Source: Vandammella animalimorsus (GTDB lineage: Bacteria; Pseudomonadota; Gammaproteobacteria; Burkholderiales; Burkholderiaceae_C). Taken from it: 64,000 nucleotides of DNA. The stretch spans positions 186,001 to 250,000 of the forward strand of contig NZ_NSJB01000002.1 in the NCBI RefSeq assembly GCF_002285265.1. Reading direction: 5' to 3'. The notes under the pieces are model-generated. The model made no database searches. It saw only the letters and a program-made list of their open reading frames with translations, and was not told the origin of the DNA. Below are positions 43,195 to 56,208 of this stretch, piece after piece. How positions within the stretch are numbered: the stretch's first letter is position 1; each line of letters begins with the position of its first letter. A program made the position numbers and the translations under genes.

Positions 43195-43947
43195 TCAGAT
43201 GACCTTGGCTTCGTTCTTGAGCTTGTCGACCAGCGTGGCCACGTCCGGCACTTTGATGCCGGCGCTGCGCTTGGGCGGCTCACTGACCTTGAGGGTCTTC
43301 AGGCGCGGCGCCACATCCACGCCCAGGTCGGCGGGCTTGATGGTCTCCAGCGGCTTTTTCTTGGCCTTCATGATGTTGGGCAGCGTCACGTAGCGCGGCT
43401 CGTTCAGGCGCAGGTCGGTGGTGACCACCGCCGGCAGGTTCACGGCAACGGTCTCCAGGCCGCTGTCGACCTCGCGGGTGACGGTGGCCTTGCCATCGGC
43501 CAGCTCGACCTTGGAGGCGAAGGTCGCCTGCGGCAGATCGGCCAGCGCGGCCAGCATTTGGCCAGTCTGGTTGGAGTCGTCATCGATGGCCTGCTTGCCC
43601 ATGATGACCAGGCCCGGCTGCTCCTTGTCCACCAGCGCCTTGAGCAGCTTGGCCACGGCCAGCGGCTGCACCTCGTCGGCGGTCTCGACCAGAATGGCGC
43701 GATCAGCGCCAATGGCCAGGGCCGTGCGCAGGGTTTCCTGCGCCTGGGTCACGCCGATGGAAACGGCGACGACCTCGCTGACAGCGCCTTTTTCCTTCAG
43801 GCGCACGGCCTCTTCCACTGCGATTTCATCGAAGGGGTTCATGCTGTGCTTGACATTGGCAATGTCCACACCGCTGTTGTCGGACTTCACGCGCACCTTG
43901 ATGTCTTTATCGACCACGCGCTTGACGGGTACCAGGACCTTGGTCAT
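43195..43947 (-). CDS. etfB: Electron transfer flavoprotein beta subunit EtfB
   Basis: A 250-residue AMP-binding subunit of [14 protein letters not shown] at the start, [18 protein letters not shown], and [26 protein letters not shown] are the family landmarks; [21 protein letters not shown] is the nucleotide region. It pairs with etfA directly downstream. Probable co-transcription with the enoyl-CoA hydratase gene 166 bp upstream cannot be excluded, but a partial repeat sequence sits in that gap. Confidence 0.95.
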   Translation of the reverse strand: MTKVLVPVKRVVDKDIKVRVKSDNSGVDIANVKHSMNPFDEIAVEEAVRLKEKGAVSEVVAVSIGVTQAQETLRTALAIGADRAILVETADEVQPLAVAKLLKALVDKEQPGLVIMGKQAIDDDSNQTGQMLAALADLPQATFASKVELADGKATVTREVDSGLETVAVNLPAVVTTDLRLNEPRYVTLPNIMKAKKKPLETIKPADLGVDVAPRLKTLKVSEPPKRSAGIKVPDVATLVDKLKNEAKVI

Positions 43948-44113
43948 TTCGTTGTCTCTCCTAATGGGGAAGCCCTGCCTTGGCGAGAGGATTTCGGCTT
44001 CAGGTTTTGAAAAATCGCAACGCGAGGCATTCTAGGGCCTGTTCGCGGCTGCGCCGGCCAAACGCGCCGCTGGCTGCGGCGCGATCGTGAAAAGGCTTTT
44101 GAAGCCTCTGCCT

Positions 44114-44899
44114 TCACAAGTCCTGCCAGCGCGGCGGGCGCTTTTGCGCGAAAGCCTGCGCGCCCTCTTGCGCGGCCGCGTCCATCATGTTGATGGCCAT
44201 GGTCTGGGCGGCAAGCTGGTAGGCCGCCTCCAGCCCCATTTCCTGCTGGGCGTAGAGCAGCTCCTTGCCGCGCGCGATGGAGATGCGCGGCTTGGCGACG
44301 ATGGCATCGACCAGGGCCTGCACCGCTGCATCGAGCTGCTCGGCCGGCACGACGCGGTTGAGCAGCCCGGCCTGCAGAGCCTGCTGCGCCGAGAGGAATT
44401 CGCCCGTGAGCAGCATTTCCATGGCTTTCTTCAGCGGCACGTTGCGCACCAGCGGCACGCTGGGCGTGGAGCAAAACAGGCCGTACTGGATGCCGCTGAC
44501 GGCAAAGCGCGCGCTGTCGCTGGCCACGGCCAGATCGCACTGCGCCACCAGCTGGCAGCCGGCGGCCGTGGCAATGCCATCGACCTTGGCGATGACCGGC
44601 ACCGGCAGGCGGTGGATGGCCAGCATGAAGCGACTGCACTGCGCAAACAGCGCCTGGTACCAGGCCAGCTGCGGGTGGGCGGCCATGTCCTTGAGGTTGT
44701 GACCGGCGCAAAAGGCCTTGCCGTTGCCGGCGATGACCACGGCGCGCAGCTGCGCATCTGCGGCCAACGTCTGAAACTGTGCGATCAGCGCCTCCAGCAT
44801 CTGGCCGCCCAGCGCGTTGAAACGGCCCGGGTCGTTGAGCGTGAGCTGCACCACGCCATGGGGCTGGCGCTCGACCAGCAGCAAGTCCTCTGAAGCCAT
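44114..44899 (-). CDS. Enoyl-CoA hydratase family protein
   Basis: A 261-residue crotonase-fold protein. The oxyanion-hole sequences are AFCAGHNLKDMAAH and the VDGIATAAGCQLVAQCDLAVAS region. The usual catalytic glutamates of classical enoyl-CoA hydratase are not evident at SGIQYGLFCSTPSVPL, so it may be another crotonase, for example the ECHDC3-like group. ATG at 44899 follows AAGGAGAGG, the best ribosome site. It lies 34 bp behind the deacetylase-family gene on the same strand and near etfBA and an acyl-CoA dehydrogenase, which supports acyl-CoA breakdown. Confidence 0.87.
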   Translation of the reverse strand: MASEDLLLVERQPHGVVQLTLNDPGRFNALGGQMLEALIAQFQTLAADAQLRAVVIAGNGKAFCAGHNLKDMAAHPQLAWYQALFAQCSRFMLAIHRLPVPVIAKVDGIATAAGCQLVAQCDLAVASDSARFAVSGIQYGLFCSTPSVPLVRNVPLKKAMEMLLTGEFLSAQQALQAGLLNRVVPAEQLDAAVQALVDAIVAKPRISIARGKELLYAQQEMGLEAAYQLAAQTMAINMMDAAAQEGAQAFAQKRPPRWQDL

Positions 44900-44933
44900 G
44901 CGGTCCTCTCCTTCCATGCGCGCGCCGTCCTGA

Positions 44934-45884
44934 CTACAGCCCGGCCAGCACGCGCACGTGCGCCTCGACGCAGCGCGCCAGCGCATCGGGCACGTAGCCG
45001 CCCTCCAGGCTGGAGACGATGCGCCCCTTGGCGTGGCGCTGGGCCACTTCGACGAGCTTTTGCGTGATCCAGCTGTAATCGCTCTCGTTGAGCATCAGCT
45101 GGCCCATGTCGTCCTCGTGGTGGGCGTCAAAGCCGGCGCTGATGAACACCATCTCGGGCTGGAAGGCCTCCAGCCGCGGCAGCCACAGCATGTCGATGAT
45201 CTCGCGCACGTCCATGCCCTTGGTGTAGGCCGGCACGGGCACGTTGAGCATGTTCTCGCCCTTGGCCGTCTCGCCGCTGTGCGGGTAGAACGGGTGCTGA
45301 AAAAAGCCCACCATCAGGGCCTTGGGCTCCCTGGCCAGGATGTCCTCGGTGCCGTTGCCATGGTGCACGTCGAAATCCACCACCGCCACGCGCTTGAGCT
45401 GGCAGCGGTGCAGCGCGTACATCGCGCCCACGGCCACGTTGTTGAAAAAGCAAAAGCCCATGGCCTTGTCGTGCTCGGCATGGTGGCCGGGCGGGCGCAC
45501 GGCGCAAAAGGCGTTGTTCAGCTTGCCCTCGACCACCAGCTCGGTGGCGGCCACCACCGCGCCGGCTGCGCGCAGCGCCGCATTCCAGGTGTGGGGGCAG
45601 AGCATGGTGTCCGTGTCGATCTGCGAGTAGCCGTCGCCGCCGGCCAGCAGCTCTTCCTGCATCAGCAGATCCAGCCCGCGCATGGCCGCCACGTGCATGC
45701 GGCTGTGCGCCAGCTCCAGGTCGTAGATGGATGCCTTGGGCGCATCGTGGCGCTGCAGCGCATCGAGCACGCCGCTCATCAGCAGCCGGTCCTCGATGGC
45801 GTCCAGCCGGGCCGCGCATTCCGGGTGCACCGGCCCCATGTCGTGCAACCAGCAATCGCGGTGGGTGAAATATCCTGTGGCCAT
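44934..45884 (-). CDS. Histone-deacetylase-family hydrolase
   Basis: A 316-residue arginase-fold zinc hydrolase. Active-site landmarks are RPPGHHAEHDKAMGFCFFNN, the zinc ligands in VDFDVHHGNGTEDI, and SAGFDAHHEDDMG, ending with SLEGGYVPDAL. Bacterial members remove acetyl groups from polyamines, acetoin-related compounds or proteins. Its substrate is not clear. ATG at 45884 has a GGAGA ribosome site; it is divergent from the MoxR gene and may head an operon with the enoyl-CoA hydratase. Confidence 0.9.
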   Translation of the reverse strand: MATGYFTHRDCWLHDMGPVHPECAARLDAIEDRLLMSGVLDALQRHDAPKASIYDLELAHSRMHVAAMRGLDLLMQEELLAGGDGYSQIDTDTMLCPHTWNAALRAAGAVVAATELVVEGKLNNAFCAVRPPGHHAEHDKAMGFCFFNNVAVGAMYALHRCQLKRVAVVDFDVHHGNGTEDILAREPKALMVGFFQHPFYPHSGETAKGENMLNVPVPAYTKGMDVREIIDMLWLPRLEAFQPEMVFISAGFDAHHEDDMGQLMLNESDYSWITQKLVEVAQRHAKGRIVSSLEGGYVPDALARCVEAHVRVLAGL

Positions 45885-46018
45885 TGCATTGTCTCCGCTG
45901 TTTCTTTTGTTTACCATCGTGCGCTTTGATGACAAATCGCCGCCGCACCGGGATGCGGCGGCGGCCCTGTCGCAAGCCCCCTGCCCCATCCGATGGCGCA
46001 CTTACTTTAACGTCAAAA

Positions 46019-46939
46019 ATGCCCTACCAAGACCAAGTCGCCGCCGTGCTGGAGCAGCTCAACACGCTCATCGTCGGCAAGCCTGCCCAGGTGCTCGATG
46101 GCGTGACCTGCCTGCTGGCCGGCGGGCACCTGCTGATCGAGGACGTGCCCGGCGTGGGCAAGACCACGCTGGCACACGGCCTGGCCGGCAGCTTCGGCCT
46201 GCAGTTCGCGCGCGTGCAGTTCACCGCCGACCTGATGCCCAGCGACCTGACCGGCGTCTCGGTCTATGACCGCGCGCAGGAGGGCTTTGTCTTCCACCCG
46301 GGGCCGATCTTTTCGCAAATCCTGCTGGCCGATGAAATCAACCGCGCCAGCCCAAAGTCGCAAAGCGCGCTGCTCGAAGCCATGGAGGAGCAGCAGGTCT
46401 CTGCCGAAGGCGCCACCCGGCCCCTGCCCCAGCCCTTCTTCGTCATCGCCACGCAAAACCCGCGCGAGCAGCTGGGCACCTACCCGCTGCCCGAGTCGCA
46501 GCTGGACCGCTTTCTGATGCGCATCTCGCTGGGCTACCCCGACCGCCAGGCCGAGCGCCAGCTGCTGCAGGCCAATGGCCACCGCCAGCAGGTGCGCCAG
46601 CTGCGCCCGCTGGTGGATGCGCAGGACCTGCTGGCCATGCAGCAGGCCGTGCTGCAGGTGCATGCCGCCCCGGCGCTGCTGGACTATGTGCTGGATCTGG
46701 TCGAGGCCAGCCGCTCGGGGCAATGGTTCGTGCAGGGGCTGAGCCCGCGCGCGGCCATTGCCCTGCTGCGCGTGGCCAAGGCCCGCGCCTGGATCCTGGG
46801 GCATGCGCACGTCTCGCCCGACGACGTGCAGGCCACGCTGGTGCAGACCATTGCGCACCGCCTGGTGCCCGTCTCGCAGGCCGGTCGCAGCGCCGCCGAG
46901 CAAGTGCAGGCCATGCTGCAGGCCGTGCCGTTGCGTTAA
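46019..46939 (+). CDS. MoxR-family AAA+ ATPase
   Basis: A 306-residue ATPase. The Walker A loop is EDVPGVGKTTLAHGL and the Walker B is ILLADEINRASPKSQSALLEAM; FVIATQNPREQLGTYPLPESQLDRF is the sensor region. MoxR proteins act as chaperones that help assemble protein complexes, and this one begins the common MoxR-DUF58-transglutaminase run. The start at 46019 has no clear ribosome site. The DUF58 gene follows 8 bp later. Confidence 0.92.
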   Translation: MPYQDQVAAVLEQLNTLIVGKPAQVLDGVTCLLAGGHLLIEDVPGVGKTTLAHGLAGSFGLQFARVQFTADLMPSDLTGVSVYDRAQEGFVFHPGPIFSQILLADEINRASPKSQSALLEAMEEQQVSAEGATRPLPQPFFVIATQNPREQLGTYPLPESQLDRFLMRISLGYPDRQAERQLLQANGHRQQVRQLRPLVDAQDLLAMQQAVLQVHAAPALLDYVLDLVEASRSGQWFVQGLSPRAAIALLRVAKARAWILGHAHVSPDDVQATLVQTIAHRLVPVSQAGRSAAEQVQAMLQAVPLR

Positions 46940-46947
46940 GGCCTGCG

Positions 46948-47934
46948 ATGCCCGCGCCACGCCTGCTGCCCGGCTCGCTGCGCCAGCGCCTTAACGCCTG
47001 GATCGAGCGCCGCCTGCCGCGCACGATGCACTGGCAGCTCTCGCAGCGCAACCTGTACGTGCTGCCCAGCGGCGCCGGCTGGATGCTGGGCCTGACGGCC
47101 GCGCTGCTGCTGATTGCCGCCATCAACTACCAGATCAACCTGGGCTTTTTGTTCACCTTCATGCTCGCGGGCGTGGGCTTTGTCAGCGTGCTGGTGGCGC
47201 ATGGCAATCTGCGCGGCCTGCAACTGCACTGCCAGGAGCCCCCGCCCTGGTTTGCGCACCAGCCCGCGCGCCTGCCGCTGGTGCTGCAGCACCCGGGCAA
47301 GGGCACGCGCTTTGCGATCGCGCTGCACGCGCAAGGCCAGCCCGAGGACCACGCCAGCGTGGTGGACGTGCCCGCCGGGCAGCCACTGGCCGTGCCGCTG
47401 AGCCTGCCGCCGCTGCCGCGCGGGCAGCACCCCTGCCCGGCGCTGAGCATCCAGACGCGCTACCCCATCGGCGCCTTCCGGGTCTGGTCGATCTGGCGCC
47501 CTGCCGCCAGCTTGCTGGTCTATCCCGCGCCCGAGCCCAACGCCCCGGCGCTGCCGGCGCAGCACAGCGCCGGGCAGGCAGGCCTGGCCTCGGCGCGCAC
47601 GCCCTCGTTCGAGATGGAGGGCTTTCGCAGCTACCAGCGCGGCGACCCGATCAAATCCATCCTGTGGAAGAAAACCGCCACGGCCCTGGCCACCGGCAGC
47701 GGTGACTGGGTGCGCCGCGACCAGACCGAGCAGCAGGCCAGCCAGCTGTGGCTGGACCACGCCGCCACCGGCCTGCAGCAGCCCGAGGCCATCCTCAGCC
47801 GCCTGTGCGCCTGGGTGCTGGCCGCCCATGCGCAGCAGCTCGTCTACGGCCTGCGCCTGCCGCAGCAGCAAATCCCGCCGGGCCAGGGCCCGCAGCACAT
47901 GCACCAGTGCCTCAAGGCGCTGGCGCTGAGTTGA
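46948..47934 (+). CDS. DUF58 domain protein
   Basis: A 328-residue protein with two close hydrophobic helices near the N-terminus (about 42-60 and 64-83) and a large domain ending in the DUF58 signature EMEGFRSYQRGDPIKSILWKKTA. DUF58 proteins have a von Willebrand-like fold and work with MoxR ATPases; their biochemistry is not well known. It sits between the MoxR gene (8 bp) and the transglutaminase gene (49 bp). Confidence 0.9.
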   Translation: MPAPRLLPGSLRQRLNAWIERRLPRTMHWQLSQRNLYVLPSGAGWMLGLTAALLLIAAINYQINLGFLFTFMLAGVGFVSVLVAHGNLRGLQLHCQEPPPWFAHQPARLPLVLQHPGKGTRFAIALHAQGQPEDHASVVDVPAGQPLAVPLSLPPLPRGQHPCPALSIQTRYPIGAFRVWSIWRPAASLLVYPAPEPNAPALPAQHSAGQAGLASARTPSFEMEGFRSYQRGDPIKSILWKKTATALATGSGDWVRRDQTEQQASQLWLDHAATGLQQPEAILSRLCAWVLAAHAQQLVYGLRLPQQQIPPGQGPQHMHQCLKALALS

Positions 47935-47983
47935 ACGCCGCCCGCGGGCGCCGCCGCGCCAGGCCCGCATCCGGAACGACACG

Positions 47984-50053
47984 ATGAAGCACCGCCTCTC
48001 CCGCTGGCTCGACGCCCAGCCCCGCCAGACGCGCGACACCCTGTTCCTGCTGGCCGTGCTCAGCCTGCTGGCGCTGCAAATGGCGCGCGCGCTGCCCACC
48101 TGGGCCGGCGTGTTCGCGCTGGGCCTGCTGGCCTGGCGCTTTGCCCTGGCGCTGCGCCAGCGCCCCCTGCCCAAGCGCTGGCAGCTGGCGCTGCTGCTGG
48201 CCCTGGCGCTGCTGGGCGCGGGCTGGGAAGTGCTCACGCAGCAGTCAATCTCTGGCGCGGCGCTAACGCTGCTGCTCACGCTGCTGGCCCTGAAAACGCT
48301 GGAGATGCACACCCGGCGCGACGCCCTGGTGCTGTTCTTCCTGGGTTTTTTCTGCATCGTCACCACGTTCTTGTTCAACCAGACCCTGCCCGTGGCCCTG
48401 TTGATGGTGCTGGTGTTCTGGGGCCTGCTGACGGCGCTGGTCAACGCCCACAAGCCCGTGGGCCGGCCGCCGCTGCGCGATGCGGCGCGCAGCGCGGCGC
48501 TGCTGGTGCTCATCGGCCTGCCGCTGATTGGCACGCTGTATGTGCTGTTTCCGCGCTTTGCGCCGCTGTGGGGCATCCCCAATGCACCCGGCCAGGGCCG
48601 CACCGGGCTGTCCGAATCCATGCAGGTGGGCACCATCAGCCAGCTGGCGCAAAGCCGCGAAATCGCATTGCGGCTGCGCTTTGCGCCCGGCTCGCCCATC
48701 CCCAGCCAGGGGCAGATGTACTTTCGCGGCCCGGTGCTCTCGCACTTGCAGGGCCGCCACTGGACGGCGCGCGGCGACCTGCCCGTGCAACCCCAGGCCG
48801 AGCCGGGCACGGCCTACAACCCCTTCGAGCCCACCGGCCAGGCCGTGCGCTACGAGACCGTGCTGGAACCGCACGGCCAGCGCTGGCTGCTGCCGCTGGA
48901 ATGGCTGCCCCAAGTCCAGCCACAGGCTGGCGGGCTGCGCAGCGCCCTGAGCCACGAGCTGGTCTGGAACAGCCATCGCCCGCTCAACAGCGCCACGCGC
49001 TACCAGGCCAGCAGCCATCTGGGCGGGCAGTTCGCGCGGCTGGCCAAGCCCAGCCAACTGCACCAGTACCTGCAACTGCCGCAGGATGGCAACCCGCGCA
49101 CGCGCGCCTGGGCCGCGCAGCTGCGCCAGCAGCACCCGCGCCATGCGGGCCCCGCGCAGACGCTGGCGGTCGATCAGGCCCTCATCGCGCAGGTGCTGCA
49201 GCAGCTGCGGCAAGAGCAGTTCCACTACACCCTGCAGCCGCCGCTGTACGGCCAGGACACGGCCGACGAGTTCTGGTTCGTGCACCGCCGCGGCTTTTGC
49301 GAGCACATCGCCTCGGCCTTCGCCATCCTGATGCGCGCGGCCGACATCCCGGCGCGCATCGTTACCGGCTACCAGGGCGGCGAGCCCAACCCCATCGACG
49401 GCGTCTGGACCGTGCGCCAGTCCGACGCCCACGCCTGGGTCGAGGTCTGGCTGCCCGAGCAGGGCTGGACGCGCATCGACCCCACCGGCGCCATCGCGCC
49501 CGAGCGCATTGAGCTGTCGCAGTCGCAGGCCCTGGACAGCGCCGGCGCCGACGAGCGCGCGCGCGGCTTTGGCGCCGGCGCGCGCTGGCTGCTGCGCCTG
49601 CAGGCCCTGGGCGATGCCATCGACTACCGCTGGACGCAATGGGTGCTCAACTACGACCAAGGCCGCCAGCAATCGCTGCTGCAAACCCTGGGCCTGCAAC
49701 GGCTGAATTGGTCGCAACTGGCCTTGCTCACCGTCGTCCTGGTGCTGGCCATCGGCCTGGGCTACCTGGGCCTGCCGCAACTGCTGCGCAGGCGGCAAGA
49801 CCCCTGGCAGCGCCTGATGGCGCAAACCCGCCAACGCCTGGCCCAGGCCGGGCTGCACCTGCCCGAGCACCTGCCGCCGCGCCGCATGGCCCAGCAAATG
49901 CAGGAATTTTTTGGCGCCCAGGACACTGCCGATGCCGCACAATGGCTGCTGCTGATGGATGCGCAGCGCTATGCTGCCCAACCTCCGGCGTCCCTGGCCG
50001 AACTGGAACGCCGCTGGCGCCAGCTGCGCTGGCCCGCCCCGCCCCCACCGTGA
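47984..50053 (+). CDS. TgpA-type membrane transglutaminase (DUF3488)
   Basis: A 689-residue inner-membrane protein. The first 180 residues form six to seven helices (DUF3488). The periplasmic domain is a transglutaminase-like fold with catalytic Cys in RRGFCEHIASAFA, His in DAHAWVEVW and Asp in TRIDPTGA. A final helix (LALLTVVLVLAIGLGYLGL) and a C-terminal DUF4129-like tail follow. TgpA is essential in Pseudomonas aeruginosa; its substrate in the periplasm is not known. Its stop overlaps the mltB GTG start by 4 bp, tying it to a murein hydrolase. Confidence 0.92.
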   Translation: MKHRLSRWLDAQPRQTRDTLFLLAVLSLLALQMARALPTWAGVFALGLLAWRFALALRQRPLPKRWQLALLLALALLGAGWEVLTQQSISGAALTLLLTLLALKTLEMHTRRDALVLFFLGFFCIVTTFLFNQTLPVALLMVLVFWGLLTALVNAHKPVGRPPLRDAARSAALLVLIGLPLIGTLYVLFPRFAPLWGIPNAPGQGRTGLSESMQVGTISQLAQSREIALRLRFAPGSPIPSQGQMYFRGPVLSHLQGRHWTARGDLPVQPQAEPGTAYNPFEPTGQAVRYETVLEPHGQRWLLPLEWLPQVQPQAGGLRSALSHELVWNSHRPLNSATRYQASSHLGGQFARLAKPSQLHQYLQLPQDGNPRTRAWAAQLRQQHPRHAGPAQTLAVDQALIAQVLQQLRQEQFHYTLQPPLYGQDTADEFWFVHRRGFCEHIASAFAILMRAADIPARIVTGYQGGEPNPIDGVWTVRQSDAHAWVEVWLPEQGWTRIDPTGAIAPERIELSQSQALDSAGADERARGFGAGARWLLRLQALGDAIDYRWTQWVLNYDQGRQQSLLQTLGLQRLNWSQLALLTVVLVLAIGLGYLGLPQLLRRRQDPWQRLMAQTRQRLAQAGLHLPEHLPPRRMAQQMQEFFGAQDTADAAQWLLLMDAQRYAAQPPASLAELERRWRQLRWPAPPPP

Positions 50054-51213
50054 TTGCCCCCATCCCCGTGTCTGCTCCCTTGCCTGCCCGACTTCGCGCC
50101 CCCGCATTGCCTGCCCGCGCCCGCTGGCGCCATGCGCTGGCCTGCACCGCCCTGGCCTGCCTCACATGGCTGGGCGCAGCAGGCGCGCCAGCCCAGGCCC
50201 AGGGCGCAGCGCAAGACAGCGCCTGGGCCACGCAGCTGCACGACCTGGCCGGCAGCTTTGCCGCCGATCAGGACATCTCCGCCGAATGGGCCTGGAAGGT
50301 GCTCTCGCAGGCGCGGCACAACGGCCGCGTCAAGCGGCTCATGACGCCCTCCACCCCCAAAGCCCCCACAGTGCGCGATTGGCAGGCCTACCGCGAGCGC
50401 CTGCTCACCGCTGCGCGCATCGAGGCTGGCGTGGCCTTCTGGCGCCGCCACCAGCGGCAGCTGCAAGAGATCGAGGCTCGCAGCGGCGTGCCCGCCAGCG
50501 TCATCGTCGGCATCATCGGCATCGAAACCACCTACGGCCAGAACATGGGCAGCATCCGCGTGCTCGACGCCCTGGCCACACTGGCCTTCGACTACCCCAG
50601 CAGCCACCCGCGCGCGCTGGAGCGCGGCCAGTTCTTCCGCAAGGAGCTGGAGCAATTCCTGCGCCTGTGCCACGGCAACGACCTGGACCCGCTGACCCTG
50701 CAGGGCAGCTTCGCCGGCGCCATGGGCGTGCCGCAGTTCATGCCCTCGAGCTGGCTGCTCTACGGCCGCGACGGCAACGAGGACGGCGCGGTCGATCTGA
50801 TCGGCAGCCCGCAGGACGCCATCGCCTCAGTCGCCAACTACCTGCTGGCCCACGGCTGGCGCGCGCATCAGCCAGCCTATCTGGGCGTGGCCCTGCAGGC
50901 CCGGCCCGAGCAGCTGCGCGCCCTGCTCGCGCCCGACATCCTGCCCACCTTCGACCAGGCCACGCTGCAGCAGCTGGGCGCGCTGCCGCTGCCCGCGGGC
51001 ACGCAGTACGACGGCCTGATGGCGCTGGTCGAGCTGAAAAACGGCGCCCGCCCGCCCGAATACATCCTGGGCACGGAAAACTTCTACGCCATCACGCGCT
51101 ACAACCAGTCCAGCTACTACGCCCTGGCCGTGCTGCAACTGGGCGAGGCCGTGCAGCAGCGCATGCAACAGCTGCAACCTCAGCGCCCGCCCGCCCCCAA
51201 GGCGAAGCCCTGA
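50050..51213 (+). CDS. mltB: Lytic murein transglycosylase B (MltB family)
   Basis: A 387-residue periplasmic enzyme with an N-terminal signal (ALACTALACLTWLGAAGAPAQAQ). No lipobox cysteine is at the cleavage point, so it is probably soluble rather than a lipoprotein. The catalytic glutamate is in GIIGIETTYGQNMG, and LQGSFAGAMGVPQFMPSSWLLYGRDGNEDG is the family core (split here by landmarks GAMGVPQF and DLIGSPQDAIASVANYL). It cleaves peptidoglycan to anhydro-muropeptides. It starts at GTG inside the transglutaminase stop, so translation is coupled. Confidence 0.92.
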   Translation: MIAPIPVSAPLPARLRAPALPARARWRHALACTALACLTWLGAAGAPAQAQGAAQDSAWATQLHDLAGSFAADQDISAEWAWKVLSQARHNGRVKRLMTPSTPKAPTVRDWQAYRERLLTAARIEAGVAFWRRHQRQLQEIEARSGVPASVIVGIIGIETTYGQNMGSIRVLDALATLAFDYPSSHPRALERGQFFRKELEQFLRLCHGNDLDPLTLQGSFAGAMGVPQFMPSSWLLYGRDGNEDGAVDLIGSPQDAIASVANYLLAHGWRAHQPAYLGVALQARPEQLRALLAPDILPTFDQATLQQLGALPLPAGTQYDGLMALVELKNGARPPEYILGTENFYAITRYNQSSYYALAVLQLGEAVQQRMQQLQPQRPPAPKAKP

Positions 51214-51300
51214 GTACCTGTTCGCGCCGCGCTCACCCCCAGGATCGGACCACTTGCTGCGCCCGTAGAACTTTCAACCTATCCCAGCCTGGGGCGCACG
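51213..51300 (+). repeat. Dispersed intergenic repeat, degenerate copy
   Basis: The start GTACCTGTTCGCGCCGCGC resembles repeat ends at 25.4 and 61.6 kb, and ATCCCAGCCTGGGGCG at 51281-51296 matches the repeat at 28.5 kb (ATCCCAACCTGGGGCG) in one base difference. The core TGCGCCTTGCAGCCCAT is missing. Confidence 0.5.
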
Positions 51301-51491
51301 CCAGCCACAGCGAATGTGCATACAGGCCGTGACGCTTTGCGGCCGCCCGCATGGCTGCGGCACACACAGCGCCCGCCTTTACCAGATCAGGGGCGGTTTT
51401 CGGCCAAAATAGCGCATTTGCCCGTTTTTCGGGCGATTCTGGCTGTGCCCGGCCCGGGCCATGCCCGCTGCGCCCTTCATGGAGAGACCAG

Positions 51492-55333
<3,842 letters not shown>

Positions 55334-55338
55334 TCGGC

Positions 55339-56208
55339 TCAAGCACCGCCAGCTGGCTCCTGACCGGTGCGGTGGATGCGGTATTGCGCCAGTGGCCTGC
55401 CGTGTTGCAGGTGCTCGTCGACGATGTGGGCGATGGCGTCCTCGTCCAGGCGGCCGTACCAGATGCCCTCCGGGTAGACGATCATCAGCGGGCCGTGGTT
55501 GCAGGGGTATTGGCAGCTGGTTTGCAGCGCCATGACGCCGCGCTGCAGCTTGCCGCAGGCGCGCAGTCGCTCGGTCAGCTGCGGCCACAGCGCCGCCGCG
55601 CCCAGTGCGGTGCAGCGTGGGCCCAGGCACAGCAGCGCGTGGCGTTGGTGCGGCGGGATGGTGGACCAGGCCGCCGGGTCGTGCTGCCAGCGCTCGGGCG
55701 TGGTCTGGGTCACGTCGGGCAGGGCCTGGGCCTGGGCGATCTGGCGCGCCAGCAGCTCAGGCAAGGCCGCTTGCTGCCAGATGCCGGGCGCAAAGACGAT
55801 GGGCGGCAACGCCGCCAGGGCCTCTGACTCACTGGCCTGCTGGTGGCGCCAGCGCTGGGCGACTTTTTCCAGCCAGCGCAGCAAGGCGTTCTCGCCCGGC
55901 AGAAAGAGCGGCTGCACGATGATCTGGCGGCAGGGCAGGCATTGCCCCAGCGCTTCGGGCAGCGAGGGGCTGGCGCGGTCGGCAAAGGCGATGACGATGC
56001 GGGCCTCGGGCAGCAGCGCACGCAGTGGTTCGGCCAGGGCCTGGAGTTGCTCGCGCGCGGCCGCGCCGCTGCCGCCGCGGCCGAGCACGATGACGCCCAG
56101 CGGGCGCGGGTCATGGTCATGGCTGGCAGCGCAGGCAACGCGGGCATGGCTGGCGGCCTGCGGCTCAGCATCGATCGGGGGCATGGGCGGGCGGTTCTGT
56201 TCGGTCAT
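55339..56208 (-). CDS. CbiX-like / thioredoxin-like [2Fe-2S] ferredoxin fusion protein
   Basis: A 289-residue protein at the end of the B12 uptake operon. Residues 35-120 follow the CbiX/CbiK chelatase pattern (LGVIVLGRGGSGAAAREQLQALAEPLRALLP, IIVQPLFLPGENALL). However, the metal-binding His of the normal GHGSR motif is Arg (GRGGSG), and the second His region is also lost, so it is probably not a working chelatase. Residues 190-270 resemble a thioredoxin-like ferredoxin with C194, C199, C232 and C236. The start at 56208 lies inside the ATPase gene (overlap 44 bp), which suggests coupling. It may serve redox or sensing in cobalamin handling; that is inference. Confidence 0.75.
   Translation of the reverse strand: MTEQNRPPMPPIDAEPQAASHARVACAASHDHDPRPLGVIVLGRGGSGAAAREQLQALAEPLRALLPEARIVIAFADRASPSLPEALGQCLPCRQIIVQPLFLPGENALLRWLEKVAQRWRHQQASESEALAALPPIVFAPGIWQQAALPELLARQIAQAQALPDVTQTTPERWQHDPAAWSTIPPHQRHALLCLGPRCTALGAAALWPQLTERLRACGKLQRGVMALQTSCQYPCNHGPLMIVYPEGIWYGRLDEDAIAHIVDEHLQHGRPLAQYRIHRTGQEPAGGA

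Noticed and set aside
51214-51491. Origin of replication before dnaN
   Set aside because: No cluster of DnaA boxes or AT-rich unwinding stretch was seen; the gap carries repeat-like GC-rich sequence. Gene context alone is not enough for an oriC call.
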